Assembly: GCA_964036295.1 (NCBI GenBank)
Contig: OZ038463.1
Location: 4,331,274 to 4,395,273 of the forward strand
Length of the DNA stretch: 64,000 nt
Direction: 5' to 3'
Origin: Plumapathes pennacea
Taxonomy: Eukaryota; Cnidaria; Anthozoa; Antipatharia; Myriopathidae
The position numbers and the translations under genes were made by a program. Position 1 is the first letter of the stretch, and each line of letters begins with the position of its first letter. The notes under the pieces were generated by a model. The model saw nothing but the letters and a program-made list of their open reading frames with translations. It was not told where the DNA came from and ran no database searches. Shown here piece after piece: positions 1 through 13,065 of this stretch.

Positions 1-604
1 TTTTTTTTTACTTGTTTTGGTTTGTTTTCTATGGGTGTGTTTTTGTTTTAGGAATCCAAATCTGGATCTTAAATCCAAAAACAGATTTTCTGTTTCTTTA
101 CTGAAATCCAAATCCGGATGATGAGCCCATGTGATCCACACTGAGGACGGATTCACTGGATCATATCCAAAATTGGATACTTTGGAACATGGATCTATTA
201 AAGAAATGCACCCTATGTCTACTTTTGAGAAAAAAAGAGATTGGCCAAGGGTGATATGCACTTTAATCTGTAAGGCACGCCACAGTCCAAAAGTGTCAAA
301 TAGCACCATTTCAGGGGAGACCAGAGTCATACTAAAATTGTCTTTGTCTTATTGGTGATTGTTGGAAAATTAATTCATTTCCACAGGCCAGTTGGCCGCG
401 CTTAGTAGTGTAAGGGTTTGCTTGAAAACTAATTGCCGACTTAATTGGCAACTATTGGAGATGTTTTGGTTGTATTGGTCACCATTTCGAGCCCTGAGTT
501 ATAACTTTAGTAGTTGACTACAAAATCAGTGAACTTTATACCATTGTAAAGATTGTTTCTTGCTGTTTTCATGTACAGCCACTAACATTGTGGCAAAGAT
601 ATAG

Positions 605-865
<261 letters not shown>

Positions 866-3220
866 GCAGGTATGAAAGTCCAAAGCAGCCTAACACTTAG
901 CCCCTGACCCTTTAGGATTACCACTGATCATGTTCGCAAGAAATATTATGGTCAAATACAAAAATGGCGATGTAGCCACTGCCAAGTTCTGTTCCATACA
1001 ACTTATCTGTGCTTTCAAGTTGATGGGTGAAAATTGCCCTCAATTATGCTTTGGTTTGAAAGGGTCATGGTTCAAGAGTTGTACATTGCAAGGTCAGAAT
1101 TGAAGACTGTGACCTTCAAATTCCCTTACATAAGACTATGTATACAGAAATGAGTATAGTGGGACATCTTTCAGTTTGTTAATAGAGTCTCATGAATAAT
1201 GGCTCAAGCACATCTAGCTGATAGCAGTGGTTCAATTTTAGCTTACTCCTAAAGTAGAAAATAGATATATTGGAATTGAAAATATTGTTGAGCGTAAGCC
1301 TAGTCATATGTATTAAGTGGTTTAGGCAGTTTTACCTTGATTCAAAGCATTTCACACCCAAAGAGGACATCCTCTTTCCTGTGGCCACTGGTATGGGTGT
1401 GGTTATTGCAAGAATAAATTGTCCTCTTTGCCTTAACGGCTCATTACTCCAATTCTTCTGTCTCACAAGATATGTATGATAACATGTAATTTAATGAAAA
1501 CAAATATGAAGCAGTCTCTGTGTTGTTTAAAGTGTGTGCCTCAAAAGAAGTGCATCATTTGAAATCATTTATTTTAGTGAGAGTATATTTGGTGACTTAG
1601 TGAGCTTTGGAGAAGGTCAATCCTTGCTTGAAACTTGTTCTAATATTATTATTTGAACCTTTTTTGTGGTTTAAGACTAGAAATTGGGGCATACTGAATT
1701 GGCACTGCCCTTCTGTCTTGAAACTGAGCTGCTACTATTATTTTGTATTTATAAGAGATAGTAATTTGAGCTTGTGTGTGTTCTAAGTAGGTTTAGTTTT
1801 CTTACAATGACTAGAACAAGTTGTTTGTGAGTGGCTATGACTTTGTAAACCTGCAAAGCATTTTCCTTCTCTGAAGCTTAAGGCCACCAAGAAATTTAAT
1901 GATAGTCATAAGTTACATTATTTCTTTGCGGCACTTTAAGTGGTTCAGCAGAAGGCTAATATTGAACATTAAAGATCACCAAAATTATTGCATGAGGGGA
2001 AAGATTCAAGTGCTCTTCATTTGGAAGTCTGCAGCAGCAGTGAAAAATGCAAACATACAAAGTTCCTATATGTACATATATGATCAAAAACAATTCTACC
2101 TCAGTTATATCAGTTTTAGGGTTGGGCAGAATGATTTCTATGAAAGCCATTAGCTTAATTCAAAGGAGGCATTAGATGTGTGCAAGCACACCCTGAAACA
2201 AATCCAGCATATAAGACTTGATGGTGTCTTTGTAGTTTTCTTTGGCTCATGTCTGTGGACAATAATTGTCAGGAATTTGAGGTGAGTTCTGTTCTCCCAG
2301 CTGTTACACAGCAATTCTTTACTCTGTTATTTTAGCCATTTTAATATCAAAAGTGAACCCAAGAACCTTGTACTATGGAGATTTATTGAAATCTGAAGGT
2401 GTATAACCGCTCAAAATATGAAAGCTCCTGGGCATTTAGTAGCAGTGCTGACATAGCTGTTGTTGAGCAGACGTGTCTGTTTTGGTTTAGTTTGAACAAA
2501 AAATGGCTGTAACAGAAGTGAAACACCAAAAAAATGCTTGCAGTCTTATACTTGACACAGAAAGACACTATAGCTAAAATTAATATTATGTTTATGTTGA
2601 AAGAGGCCTCCATTTTTTTCTATTGAATATTATGGATGTGCATGTGTTTTAGAATGACAAATTGCTCTAAGCAAATGGTTCTAACTTGCTGCTGGTCCAC
2701 TTAAAGTGATTTTTTTAAACCTGCAGACCAAATTGCGTGTTTGGCCATGACTGATTTGCAAACATTCATTTTTGTAAAAACAAACAAATTAACCCACCAT
2801 AAGAAAGAGCATGCCAACCTTAATCACACAACGTGTTTCTCGAATAGATGCGAAGAAGTAGAAATTATTATTATACTTAGGTAAGATCTATGTTATATTA
2901 TTCGTGTATTGGTACTTACATTTAGGTTATTCTTGAAGTTTTTGTGTGCGTTTATTCTGAAACTGGGCTTAAGACTGATTTTTACATGCTCTTTCTCCTG
3001 ATAAGGTGCATTGCTTTGTTTGTGAAAATAAATATTTGCCATAGTGGTTGCCATAGATGCAACAGGTTTTTTGAGAAGTACCCAAATTCTTTTGTGTGTG
3101 TGGATAACACAGATCCTGGATCTTATAATGGTCTACGATCACTTTCGCGAGATAATATTGAAGCCTTTGATCACGGATTTGATACAAAACTGGTGCGGAT
3201 CGCCTGATTTGCTGACCCAT
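866..3220 (+). other. 3' flank/UTR of the G alpha q gene, no further gene seen
   Basis: AT-rich sequence follows the G alpha q stop codon. Short open frames on both strands show no family features. Possible poly(A) signals (AATAAA) occur near 1413 and 3028, but I cannot decide which one is used. I see no RNA gene or transposon with clear ends here. Confidence 0.4.
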
Positions 3221-3224
3221 ATTC

Positions 3225-3475
3225 ACCTTGTATCCCCCCCTCCTCCCAGTTACCCACAAGATTAAAAGTGAACTTCCGTGTCGGAGAACAATATTTGGAG
3301 CAAGAAAAGAGAGAAACTCCGCTCGTCAGTAGCGTTAGCACTACTTAATGGAGCCGCACGCTAGTTTATTTTAGGTCGGCACTGAAGCACAAGCAGTTTT
3401 TGATACGAAACTCGGTGCGGTCTCTCCCAAACACACCCTCCCCTCCCTTGTCCAAATTTCGACGGGTGGTCACGT

Positions 3476-3506
<31 letters not shown>

Positions 3507-3864
3507 CCCTATCACTCGAAAAGAGGACTAGACCATACTGAACCAAAAAGGTGAGTTCAGTTCATCCGTTCACTCTAAAAAACCCTTCACCCTTCTACCC
3601 CCCCCTCTCCTCCCAATTACCCACAAGATTAAAAGTGAACTTCCGTGTCGGAGAATAATATTTGGAGCAAGAAAAGAGAGCAATTCCGCTCGTCAGTAGC
3701 GTTACCACTACTTAATGGGGCCGCACATTAGTTTATTTTAGGTCAGCACTGAAGCACAAGCTTATTTTTGACACGGAACTCGGTGCGGTCCCTCCCTCCC
3801 CACCCCCACCTTCCACATGACACACCCTCCCCTCCCTTGTCCAAATTTCGACTGGTGGTTACGT

Positions 3865-3915
<51 letters not shown>

Positions 3916-3985
3916 CCCTATCACTCAAAAAGTGGGATTAGTGACTGAACCAAAAAGGTGAGTTCAGTTCATCCGTTCACTCTAA
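3225..3985. repeat. Tandem duplication (two ~370-bp units), each with a TTTA microsatellite
   Basis: Two head-to-tail copies share the run from TTACCCACAAGATTAAAAGTG through the TTTA tract and the CCCTATCACTC segment. Copy one spans roughly 3243-3598 and copy two 3616-3985. They differ by scattered substitutions, a short insertion (CCACCCCCACC...) and the length of the TTTA array (about 3477-3506 versus 3865-3914). The second copy is followed by unique sequence. There are no clear terminal inverted repeats, so this is a local duplication rather than an identified transposon. Confidence 0.85.
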
Positions 3986-5490
3986 AAACCCTTCACCCAA
4001 CTAAACCCAGCTCTTATTTCACTCACTCCGTGTCCGGAAGATGCAAAGTTTGTGTCTCGACGGCCTAGCACAACGAAAAAGTCAAAATGACCGATTTTCA
4101 CCCGTGACAGAAAATATACTCTGGAGTATGCATAGCCCTTGACACTGTCAGGACTTAGCCTGGCCTCGTTTTGAAACCCCGGTATTAGCTTTTGCGCAGA
4201 AGTTGATAAAAGACCAGCTCCCCTGTCCAAGAAACTTAAAAGATGTGTTTTAAAAATTGTTGGCTGCTGAGAACAGTGAAATGTGCAGATCGCCAACCAC
4301 AATGCAAACGAAATATGTTTTATTACATGTGCACCACTGATACCAAAAGGTACTGCAAAAGAGCGCTGTTGCTGCTCGCCTCTTATCCAAATTGTGAAAT
4401 TATGGGATGGGTCACTGTTCTTGGGAGGGGGTCCTTTATATATTGAAGCAATGCCCATCGAACACCAGGCGGAGTTCGGCGGTTTTCAGAATCGAGTGAA
4501 GGGCGCTGGGAAAACTAATGACGAAATCTCCAGGGGTTGACTTTACCTCCGAAATTCGAGGCATTATTTCGGATGGACATTCGTAAGGCTCAGTCTGTCG
4601 TCGAAAGTGTTTAAGGCAATGGAGAAGCTAAATACGGTCGTCACATCGAATCCGTGTTCCGCGAGAAGACAAACAACAATTGTCCGAGACTTTGGACATG
4701 GTTGAGCTAGAAATACACCTGGTATGGCTTCCATTTGTGAGTTTTTCCTTCTTTAGGTGTCACTTCTTGATCCAGGATAAACGAATTTCGTAAAAAGTTC
4801 GATAAATTGCTTCAAATTTATACTTTCGTTCAAAGATGGCTGCTGGAGTCACGTGATACAAGTTTGCCGTTGGCTATGACGTATGAAGAAATGTTGGGAG
4901 AAACTAGGCAGTGACACAAGGCGTGATAAATCGATTGAGTTTTGAACATGTCCTTACTATATGATTGTTAATACAATTCTTGCTTGATGCAATTTTCAGT
5001 GTTTTATTCTTGAAGTGCATTATAATCTTTTTGCACATTATTTTTGACCCTGAGAAATTTCTCAGCATTTTATTCTTTACGTAAAATGTATAAAATCCAA
5101 ATTTTGGCAAATATTTGGATCACTACAGCGGTAATCTTCTTTCTGAATATACCAACATTGAGACATGTCGCAAATTGAACCATTTTGTCTAACATGTGCC
5201 CAGACCAGCTTCTCACTAAAATTGGAAATGTTCCATTTTCTTCTCCATGTCTAATGACACTATTCTTCTTGAGAAATTTTACCATTGTTAAACTCTTAAA
5301 AATAAACAGAAACGGATTTCGATTGAAAACTACGTAGATCAACATCGTGATTCTCAGTGACAATAATTATGCGTGTAACAATGAAACGGCTTGTGTACAT
5401 TCCGGGGGTACCACGAGGCCAATGTATTCAGACCCCTCTAGGGAAAAGTGAGTGGTTGGCGCGAGGAAATCGTTCGAGGTTTTTTGAGAA
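3986..5490. other. Intergenic region upstream of ANP32
   Basis: No supported gene. A 158-residue antisense open frame (3982-4458) has no family features and is treated as chance or repeat-derived. The 5' end and promoter of the downstream ANP32 gene must lie here; I see no clear TATA box next to the start codon. Confidence 0.35.
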
Positions 5491-7877
5491 ATGGACGCGG
5501 GTATTCCGAACGCAAACGAAAATGTTAAATCCAAGATGGAGAAGCGAATTCTCCTGGAACTTAGGAATACAGACCCAAGAGAAGTACGAACTGCTTTAAA
5601 GAAATCTTCCGCAACTCGTAAAGGTTGGTGGGTTTGTGAGTGGTTTCGACTTGGCTGACCCATGTGCTCATGTTATTTTTGCAGCTACGGGAGCTCATAT
5701 TAGACGACTGCTATTCAACAAGCATCGCAGGCTTAACAGACGATTTTGTCAACTTGGAGGTGTTGTCTTTTATCAACGTCGGACTCACAACGCTAAAGAA
5801 CTTCCCTAAGTTACCAAACTTGCGAAGGGTAAGTGAAGTTTTGCAAGATTGTGCCGTTGGTCCAACGATTTATATAAGCGCATGTATGTATGTACTCGAT
5901 TGTCCCATGGGTTGTCTCACCGATCAAGCTTGTAATACTTTTTTGCAGCTGGAACTTGGCGAAAACAAGATATCTACAGGTCTTCAAAACTTACTCGGTT
6001 GTCCGAAGTTATCGCATCTTAGCCTAAGCAACAATAGAATAGAAGATCTCGAAACTTTAGAAGCACTGGTAAGCAAAGTGATCCATGCGGTGTGCCGTTT
6101 TCAAGTTGCCGTATAAATCTCGTTATTTCTGAGCGATGGTTTCCTTTGCTTCCTCAGACAAAACTTCCCAGTTTAAAAAGCTTGGATTTACTCGGCTGCA
6201 ACCTCACTAAGAAAGATGGTTACAAAGACGAGATATTCAACACGATAGCGTCTTTGAAATATCTTGATGGGTACGATAGGTGAGTGTTGTGTTTTCGCTG
6301 GTCGCTCTAAACAGCTTTGTAATTCTGTGCAAGAAACTAACATGTTGGCCATATTAGATTCGGAAATGAAGCTGAAGATTCGGATTCATCGGAAGACGGG
6401 GATGAAGGTAAGAAATTGACGAATGTATAGGGTTTGATTGGTGGAAAATGAGTGAGGATCGCGAGACGAGATCTTGTTTTCGAAATTTGCGCGGCTCAGA
6501 AAGCGCGCGGTGATGTAATCGAAAATCGCTTTGAAGGAGACGGGTTGTGCATGTGAGAGAAATCACTCGTTTTCTTTCTGGCTGTCGTTTATGGCCCATG
6601 TTCAGTGATAAATCGTTGCTAAGGTGTGTCGTGAGTTTCTTCTATCCATAATATATCCTTCGTCTGGTGTACAAACCACGGCTGGCGAGTAGAACCTCGA
6701 AGGTTCCCGCGCTACCCTCATGTTCATAACCAGGTGATTTTTGTCTTTGGAAGAGTTGAAATTTTTGTTTGAACCATGAGCAAGTAATCAAGCATTTTCT
6801 AATTTCAATTTTTCATTTCATCTCCAATTTCGCAGACTCAATTTGATGTGAGTCCGCCATGACATTTCCTTCTTCTTTCTTTATATTTATCAACTCAGTT
6901 ATGGTTTTTGTCTGGTTTGCGGCCTGGTCATCTCAGTTTATTAATCAGTTACACTTCAAAATGGCGGGCTCGAACTTGCGCTTCAACTGTTCAAATATCA
7001 AGTAATTTAAGCGAATTTCTAAAATTCTCCCCGTTTCTTTAAACTTACGTTTTGCCTTGATGGTCATCACCGGCTGAATTATCCATTTCTTGGCTTTTTT
7101 TTGTGAAACAGGTCGTGTCGAGACACTGTTATTGTTTAATTGATGAACATGGCCGCTCAAAAAGCCCCTTCAAACATGTGATTGTTCCCCTTATGGACAC
7201 GAGTTTACTGTTGTCGGGTTTCGAAAGGAAAATAGTGTTTATTGTCGTAAATCTCACTCCTGCGTTTGCACAGTGGAAGTTGACTTAAATGATCTTTCCA
7301 AATTATTTTATTTCTTTTATGAGGGGGGTGGAGAAGGTTCATAAAACTTGAATGATGACCCTGATGACTCAATCAGTTGTCCCCTTGCTAGTCTTATAAA
7401 CAAAGCAAGCTTAGGATATGTTTATCCTGTGCCATGTTTTCAGCAGTCAAATATTGTATGATGGACATGCATTTTTTTACCTATTCTCATTCAACTTTGC
7501 TCTCATGTAGCATTCTCCTTCCTGCACTGACGTACATTCGACGTCAAGCTTTTCAATTTTGACTAAAGTTGTGTCAACTCCTTCCAGTTCCAAATTCTTC
7601 CAACCAATCAGGAAGAAAATGTACAAGTGATTTAGTAAGATTGATAACTGAATCTTCTGTTTGAGCAAGCTATCAAAGGCCAACTTATATGCAAATTATG
7701 TAGGATATCATAATAATAGTTATTATTGTTAGCTCTGATATAAGAAGTTCCTAACGAAAGGCTAAAATTCTGGTGTAGCTTTGAGCTGTGCTTGAGGTAC
7801 GATGAGGAATTTTAATGTTCTCGTTAGATGAGCTTGATGTTGAAGAGGAAGAAGATGATGAAGATGACGATGAGGAG

Positions 7878-7908
<31 letters not shown>

Positions 7909-10353
7909 AGTTTTGTGAGCACCTAAACCTGGTGCAGGCTTGGTTGGTTAGTGTGTGACATTCTGAACAAGAGGTTTACGGTTCTGTCCTCTCTGTTCTG
8001 TGTAGCTTGAGCTTTAAATACCTTAGAAACAGAGCACTGACAAGGGAAGAGGGAGGGGGTTTCCATTGATAACAGCCTTTAGAGCTGACGGAACTACTGA
8101 TGTTAAATAAAATAACTTTACCTTTTTTTTTTTGGTCATTTTGTATATCATGTAGATTTCCACCCCATCTGTTTAGAGGGTTTATTTTGTCTTTGTCACA
8201 GTGCTGTTTACCGTAGATTTTCAATAGGTTCACAGAGCATTCCCAAAAATGCAAGAATTTTCTTACTGTAAAAGCCACCTAATTTTTCAATCTTCTTTCA
8301 TCTGAGTAAGTTATCAATAAAGTCAACTCTCCCTAAAGCAGACACCTCTCTAAGGCAGACAGGCAGATTTGGTCTCTGATGATTTGCACTTGTTTCCCTT
8401 TAACTGAACTCTCTTTGTCTTACACCAATTTATTATTGTTGCTTCAGAGAAAGTTTACTATTGTATCGTATTGATGCACTGTATTGACCAAGTTCTTTTT
8501 TTTTTTCTGAATGACAATTTGCGAGAGTTAAAGAATGGGGAATTGGCTTTGTTTTCTAGGAGAGGATGAAGAAGAAGTGAATGATGAAGGGTCAAGTGGA
8601 GATGATGATGAAGATGATGACGAAGATGATGATGATGCCGGAGGAGAGCTCTTCGAAGGACTGAAGGGTTTACCAAAGGGGCAAGGTACATTTTGATAAC
8701 AAATCCACTTTTAAACCTTTCTCCCAATTTCTCCCATATCATTATTGTTCAATAGTGTACACCTGTAACACCACTGCACTACTCTGAGAGGGTTGGGTGC
8801 CCAGAACCACCACTAAATGCTCTGCTCCCAATTCTTACAATTCTGAATAAGTTGGTATAAAAATACAAGGATGGTTACATTTCTGTTTATATACAGATCA
8901 GGGTTTTTGGAGCTTTCATGACTGTTTACAGGTGTATGTTGAAGTTACCTTGTAAATACTCAGATTTCACAAAAGTGTTTTTTTGTTGTTGTTGCTGTTG
9001 TTGTTTTTTTCCTTTCAAAGAAGAGGAGGACGAGGTTGACGAAGAGGAGGACGAGGAAGAAGAAGAAGAGGATGAAGATGTTGGTCTTGCCTATCTTCAA
9101 AAGGAGGACTTGGAGGTAAGAGTTGAGTTGCAACCAATTCACTCCTAAGCTCGTAAGCATTCTCTGTTGGGCAACTGAAGGAGAAAACTTACTCGGTCAC
9201 TCGGAGATTAGCACCAGTTATCTTCAATCAACTCATTCAGTGAGCATCCACTCATGCTGATTATAAAATTAAGTATTGTCTTATGGGGTACTTTTCTTTC
9301 TACTGTGATTAGCACCAAAACAACTAGAATTAATTTCAATCAAACTTCTGTAGTATTCTTATCAGGAAAGATACAGTAGATGCCTTAAAGAACTGAGCAA
9401 TACACTTCTGCTCTGAAGTTTAATAACATGTGTGGGACCATTCATGCAGAACAATATTATTGTTCAAAGTGGGAACCATGGGTTGGGAAATTTGATAGCT
9501 TTAGATTTGACCCCATTTACTACAACATTCTTATACATGCATGTACCTGAAGACAGTGCTTCTCAAGAGAGCTAAGTGTTTGCAAGTGTATCTCACCAAG
9601 CCATCTACAATCTTGGAATGCTTCTAATTCCATAAATATGAAATGACTATGTTGTGAATCATCTCATGCAGAGAAAACTGTTTATGAGCCCCCTGTCAAT
9701 TGTTTATTTTTTCGTTTTGCTTTTGCAAGTTGCATGTTCCAGCCACATTTTTAGGTGAAACAGAATCTCTACAATTGTTTTGAAAGTAGCTGGACCCTGA
9801 GAAAATATCCAGGGAAATCTTGGGCCAAAATTCCCTCTCGTGGAAAGCGACAACAAAACTTTTTGAGCAAAGAGCAAACAACTGCATTTTTTTTTTTTTT
9901 TTTTTTTTTTTTTGTTTGAATGACCAACAGTTTGAAACTAGTCCAGAGCAGTGATTTGAGGCTATTTTAGCTCCTTGACTACATTTTGATGAGTCTGTTG
10001 GTCTTTAGCAAACATTTAGCAATTCAGTCATTCCCAAACACTTGGCCACTTCTAGTGTTTAGCTTGCGTTACCTTTCCAAACTCATTTCCAAGTTTTATA
10101 TATTTCTATCATTCACTTTGGGTCTGGCTGCCATTTTGGATTCTTTTTGTTAGGGAGCCTGGGAAAGAGCATTACAGTCACATAAGCACTGCTTATTATA
10201 TAGATTAACTTTGTTACACAGTGAAGTGGGTAATATGTCAACAGTTGTATCCAAGATTGTAGTTTGCTAACAATCCAGAGAATAAGAACTATCTTGTTAT
10301 TTCAGGATGATGAGGAAGGTGATGAGTTTAACCCAGAAGGAGAAGAGGAAGAT

Positions 10354-10385
<32 letters not shown>

Positions 10386-10452
10386 AACGGCAGACTCAGA
10401 AAACAGAGGGCTGAAGAGAAAACGAGACGATGACGATGAAGGGAACCAATGA
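5491..10452 (+). CDS. ANP32: Acidic leucine-rich nuclear phosphoprotein 32 (ANP32 family), nine exons
   Basis: Joined exons: 5491-5583, 5685-5828, 5949-6068, 6158-6279, 6358-6407, 7828-7905, 8560-8685, 9021-9115 and 10306-10452. All junctions are GT-AG with matching phase, giving 324 residues. ANP32 proteins are nuclear/cytosolic histone chaperone-like proteins and PP2A regulators. The N-terminal third carries leucine-rich repeats (RELILDD, FINVGLTTL, LELGENKIS, LSLSNNRIEDL, LKSLDLLGCNLT) and the LRR cap YLDGYDR. It is followed by a long Asp/Glu tail made by the last five exons, and ends with a basic GLKRKRDDDD nuclear localisation motif. An in-frame Met at 5536 (MEKRILLEL) matches the usual family start, so the first 15 residues may be an extension or untranslated. 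The DE-rich exons expand by GAT/GAG/GAA codon runs. Intron 5 carries a dispersed repeat shared with the ANKMY2 gene. Assignment is very sure; the paralogue letter (A/B/E) cannot be given. Confidence 0.95.
7976..8135. repeat. Dispersed repeat copy A (ANP32 intron)
   Basis: About 150 bases here match 61682-61852 in the ANKMY2 gene in the same orientation. Shared blocks include TCTGTTCTGTGTAGCT, GAGCTTTAAATACC, GAGCACTGACA and AAATAAAATAACTTTACCTTT. Both copies lie in introns. Ends and class are not clear; it could be a SINE or MITE fragment. Confidence 0.75.
8970..9010 (+). repeat. TTG-rich microsatellite and pyrimidine tract before ANP32 exon 8
   Basis: A TTGTTGTTGTTGC-type run merges into the polypyrimidine tract of the acceptor at 9020. 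The short open frame across it, with a Cys run, is an intron reading and not protein. Confidence 0.7.
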
Positions 10453-12078
10453 CACAAGTGATTTTACCTCAACTGGCTTGTGAAAACATGGCAAAAGTGC
10501 AGCCCTCATGGTACTAAAGTGCTCCAAAGTGCTTCTCAACTCAGATTATCTTTCTAATTTCTTTAGCTGTATATTTATTTACTTACCAGTAGCTAAGGTG
10601 AGCTAAAAGTACCTAGGTCTTGTGAAAATTGACATGGCACAGTTGAGCTTAGAAGAACCACTGATTCTTAAAGAACACTGACTACCTGTAGTAGTGTGGC
10701 ATTGTTTCGATGGCAAACTATTCCTCAGTGATTTCCTCCTGCGAATATTTCCTAGACTGGAGGAATGGTGAATTTTGTTTCATAACCATACCGCAAGACA
10801 CATTCTGATGTGAAACATGTCTGTCTGTTCATTAGTTGTCAGTAGATGGTAATCTAAATCTGAAGTGCCATGGGTTTGAGTCACTGTGTTCATAAAAGCT
10901 TGCCCAGCCCTGACAAGCAAAAGGGTGGCAATGCTGTTGATTGTGTTGTATTGCATGGGTTTGGCCATTCTCAACACAAATTTATTATTGTCTCGCTTTA
11001 TTAGCCCTGTACTCAGAATACAAAATAATACTTTTCAAGAAGAAAATGTGATGTGTGGGTGCAGCTTTCACTTGAGCAAAAGCCAAGGTTTCTCCTGTGA
11101 GAACATAAAAGACAAAAGTGAGTATGTCACTTTCAAATGTGAAAAGGGAAATTATATTTCACCTTCGACCTTGGACAGAGAAATAGTTAATTACAAGTTA
11201 ACATGTTCTGATGTTTGTCATATTTCTAAATGTCAGTTAGGTCGGTTTTATTTCTTTGTATGCTCTTGTGAAGTTTTAGGAAGATTAGTATCAAATGGCT
11301 CTGATAGTCCTAGATTTGCCTTACGATTTTTCTTGAAGTGAGACTCAAGCAAGCTGGCAGTAAATCATCAACTTCTCCATACTGTTAGATGTATGTCAGA
11401 CTCTGAGAGCAAATCAGGGTTTATTACTCTTAAGAGGTTTTTTTTTTTTTTGGTTTGTTTTTGTGAAACTTCTTGTAAGTTCCTGAGATAACAGAAAGTT
11501 GTGAGAGTAGCTTGGAGGTGAAGAAAAACATGCAGTTCTCCCAACCTGTTATCACTGAGAGTTGATAATCACATCAGCTTTTGGAAGAGGTATCAGGTAG
11601 CTGTTCTCCTTACTGTACATATTAGTGGTCAGAAGTTGGAAGGAGAAGCTCTACCTTGATCGCATCTGAAGTTCAAACTGTCTACTTGGTTATCAGTATA
11701 GGGAGCCTCAAGCAAGCTTTTATTTTACAAAGCATTGTGTAAGTTTGGTCAATGACCAAACGAGAGAGTGCCATCTTACTATACCTTGCACTGGTATAAG
11801 CTTTGTTGTAGCAAATGGTTGGATTTCCTTCTGGCAGCAAGCAGTTTTGCTTGTATGCAAGTTGAAGCACCCATCCAAGGCACTCTTAAGTTATTGCATT
11901 ATGCTCTATCATACTAGTCTCTTCTATTCTTTGACCTTGTTGTACAAACATCATTTGAAAAATTAAAAGGCAATTTTTCTGCTTTATCATTATTTTACAT
12001 GTTGGTTCGTTGTACATAACCCAACCCATCATTAGTATTTTGTTTGTTATCTCCTTTACTTGAGACATTTTTAATGGG
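10453..12078. other. 3' flank between ANP32 and the convergent GPCR gene
   Basis: This holds the ANP32 3' UTR (length unknown) and the 3' flank of the minus-strand receptor. A 151-residue plus-strand frame (10886-11341) has no family features and no splice support. No transposon ends were recognised. Confidence 0.35.
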
Positions 12079-13065
12079 TTAAAGTTTCACAATTTGAGGC
12101 CTTTTCAAACTATTCTTTTGACGGCTGACAGACAGGCTTCTGTCTTCGCTTCCATCCGTGTAATTTCTGGCTTTTCTTTTCACTACTTTCCAGTGACATT
12201 TGATAAATAATCGCTTGTAGGCAGCACGAAAATCCCGCAGTCTGAGGCAATAAATCCACGGATTCATGGCGGAGTTAATGAGGGACAGTGTCCTTGCCCA
12301 GTTATACGCGGCGCCTTCGTTATCGCCAGCTCTAATTGACCGGAGAAAAATGAGAGGGAACCAACACACCAGGAACAACACGATGACGATAGCAATAGTT
12401 ACGGTGACGCGTCGCTCCACACGTGACTTCCGGTTAGTGCTTCGAGTGCGGTGCAAATGACGCTGTTTTTTCACTCTCAAAATGATCAGGGCGTAACAAA
12501 CGGTGATAATGACAACATTTAGGGCCAGAACAACAACCGTAAAGTAAGAAGTAAAACGTTTGCTTATCGTCAATCGAAGAACTGCGTAGATTACAGGGAA
12601 AAGCCAGGCCAATGCGAGCACGACAGAGAGTCTTTTCTTGGTGATGATTTTTCGAAAAGTATAAGGCTTGAGTACGACGATACACCTCTCGATACTTATA
12701 ATACATAAATGCAACACGGACGCCCCACAACAAGCATTTGCAATCAAACGGAATAACAGCTCCAGCATGTCGGCGCACGACACTCCACGAATAGACACTG
12801 CGAGAAAGGCCGCAAAAATTGGCTCAGCTAAAACATTAACCAGTAGATCAGCGACCGCTAGACTCACCAGGATGAGGTTAGGGATAGTCCGCAGGGAATG
12901 AGTCATCAGAACAGATCCACACACCAACAGGTTCCCAATTGTCCCCAACAGGACAGCCAGGACATTCAATGTTATCATTGCCACACCGTGGCTCACGAGA
13001 ACGCCTTCACAGCCTTGTGTTGAATTTGGCTGCAGGTTCGTCGCGTCAGATCTATTGACATTCAT
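12079..13065 (-). CDS. Rhodopsin-like (class A) G protein-coupled receptor, single exon
   Basis: A seven-helix orphan receptor of 328 residues from the first ATG (13065); an in-frame GTG lies further upstream. Visible in order: two N-glycosylation sequons (NRS, NST) in a short N-terminus; helix 1 with GN; helix 2 with LAVADL; a Cys at the start of helix 3; ERC in the DRY position; CWFP in helix 6; and NPWIY in helix 7. A basic C-terminal tail follows. The loop between helices 4 and 5 is very short and has no cysteine, so the usual helix 3-loop 2 disulfide cannot form. That pattern is known from the melanocortin/cannabinoid/lysophospholipid group. Single-exon receptors of this type are expanded in cnidarians. 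It probably signals at the plasma membrane; ligand unknown. It is convergent with ANP32. Confidence 0.93.
   Translation of the reverse strand: MNVNRSDATNLQPNSTQGCEGVLVSHGVAMITLNVLAVLLGTIGNLLVCGSVLMTHSLRTIPNLILVSLAVADLLVNVLAEPIFAAFLAVSIRGVSCADMLELLFRLIANACCGASVLHLCIISIERCIVVLKPYTFRKIITKKRLSVVLALAWLFPVIYAVLRLTISKRFTSYFTVVVLALNVVIITVCYALIILRVKKQRHLHRTRSTNRKSRVERRVTVTIAIVIVLFLVCWFPLIFLRSIRAGDNEGAAYNWARTLSLINSAMNPWIYCLRLRDFRAAYKRLFIKCHWKVVKRKARNYTDGSEDRSLSVSRQKNSLKRPQIVKL

Noticed and set aside
3982-4458. 158-residue minus-strand open frame
   Set aside because: Starts inside the duplicated repeat region and shows no domain; likely repeat-derived.
5584-5623. Longer first exon of ANP32 ending at GTTGGT
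   Set aside because: The phase does not fit exon 2; ending at 5583 (GAA/GTACGA) gives the family sequence REL-RELILDD.
10886-11341. 151-residue frame with several cysteines
   Set aside because: Lies in the 3' flank of ANP32, lacks splice or signal-peptide logic and has a non-ATG-like context; most likely chance.
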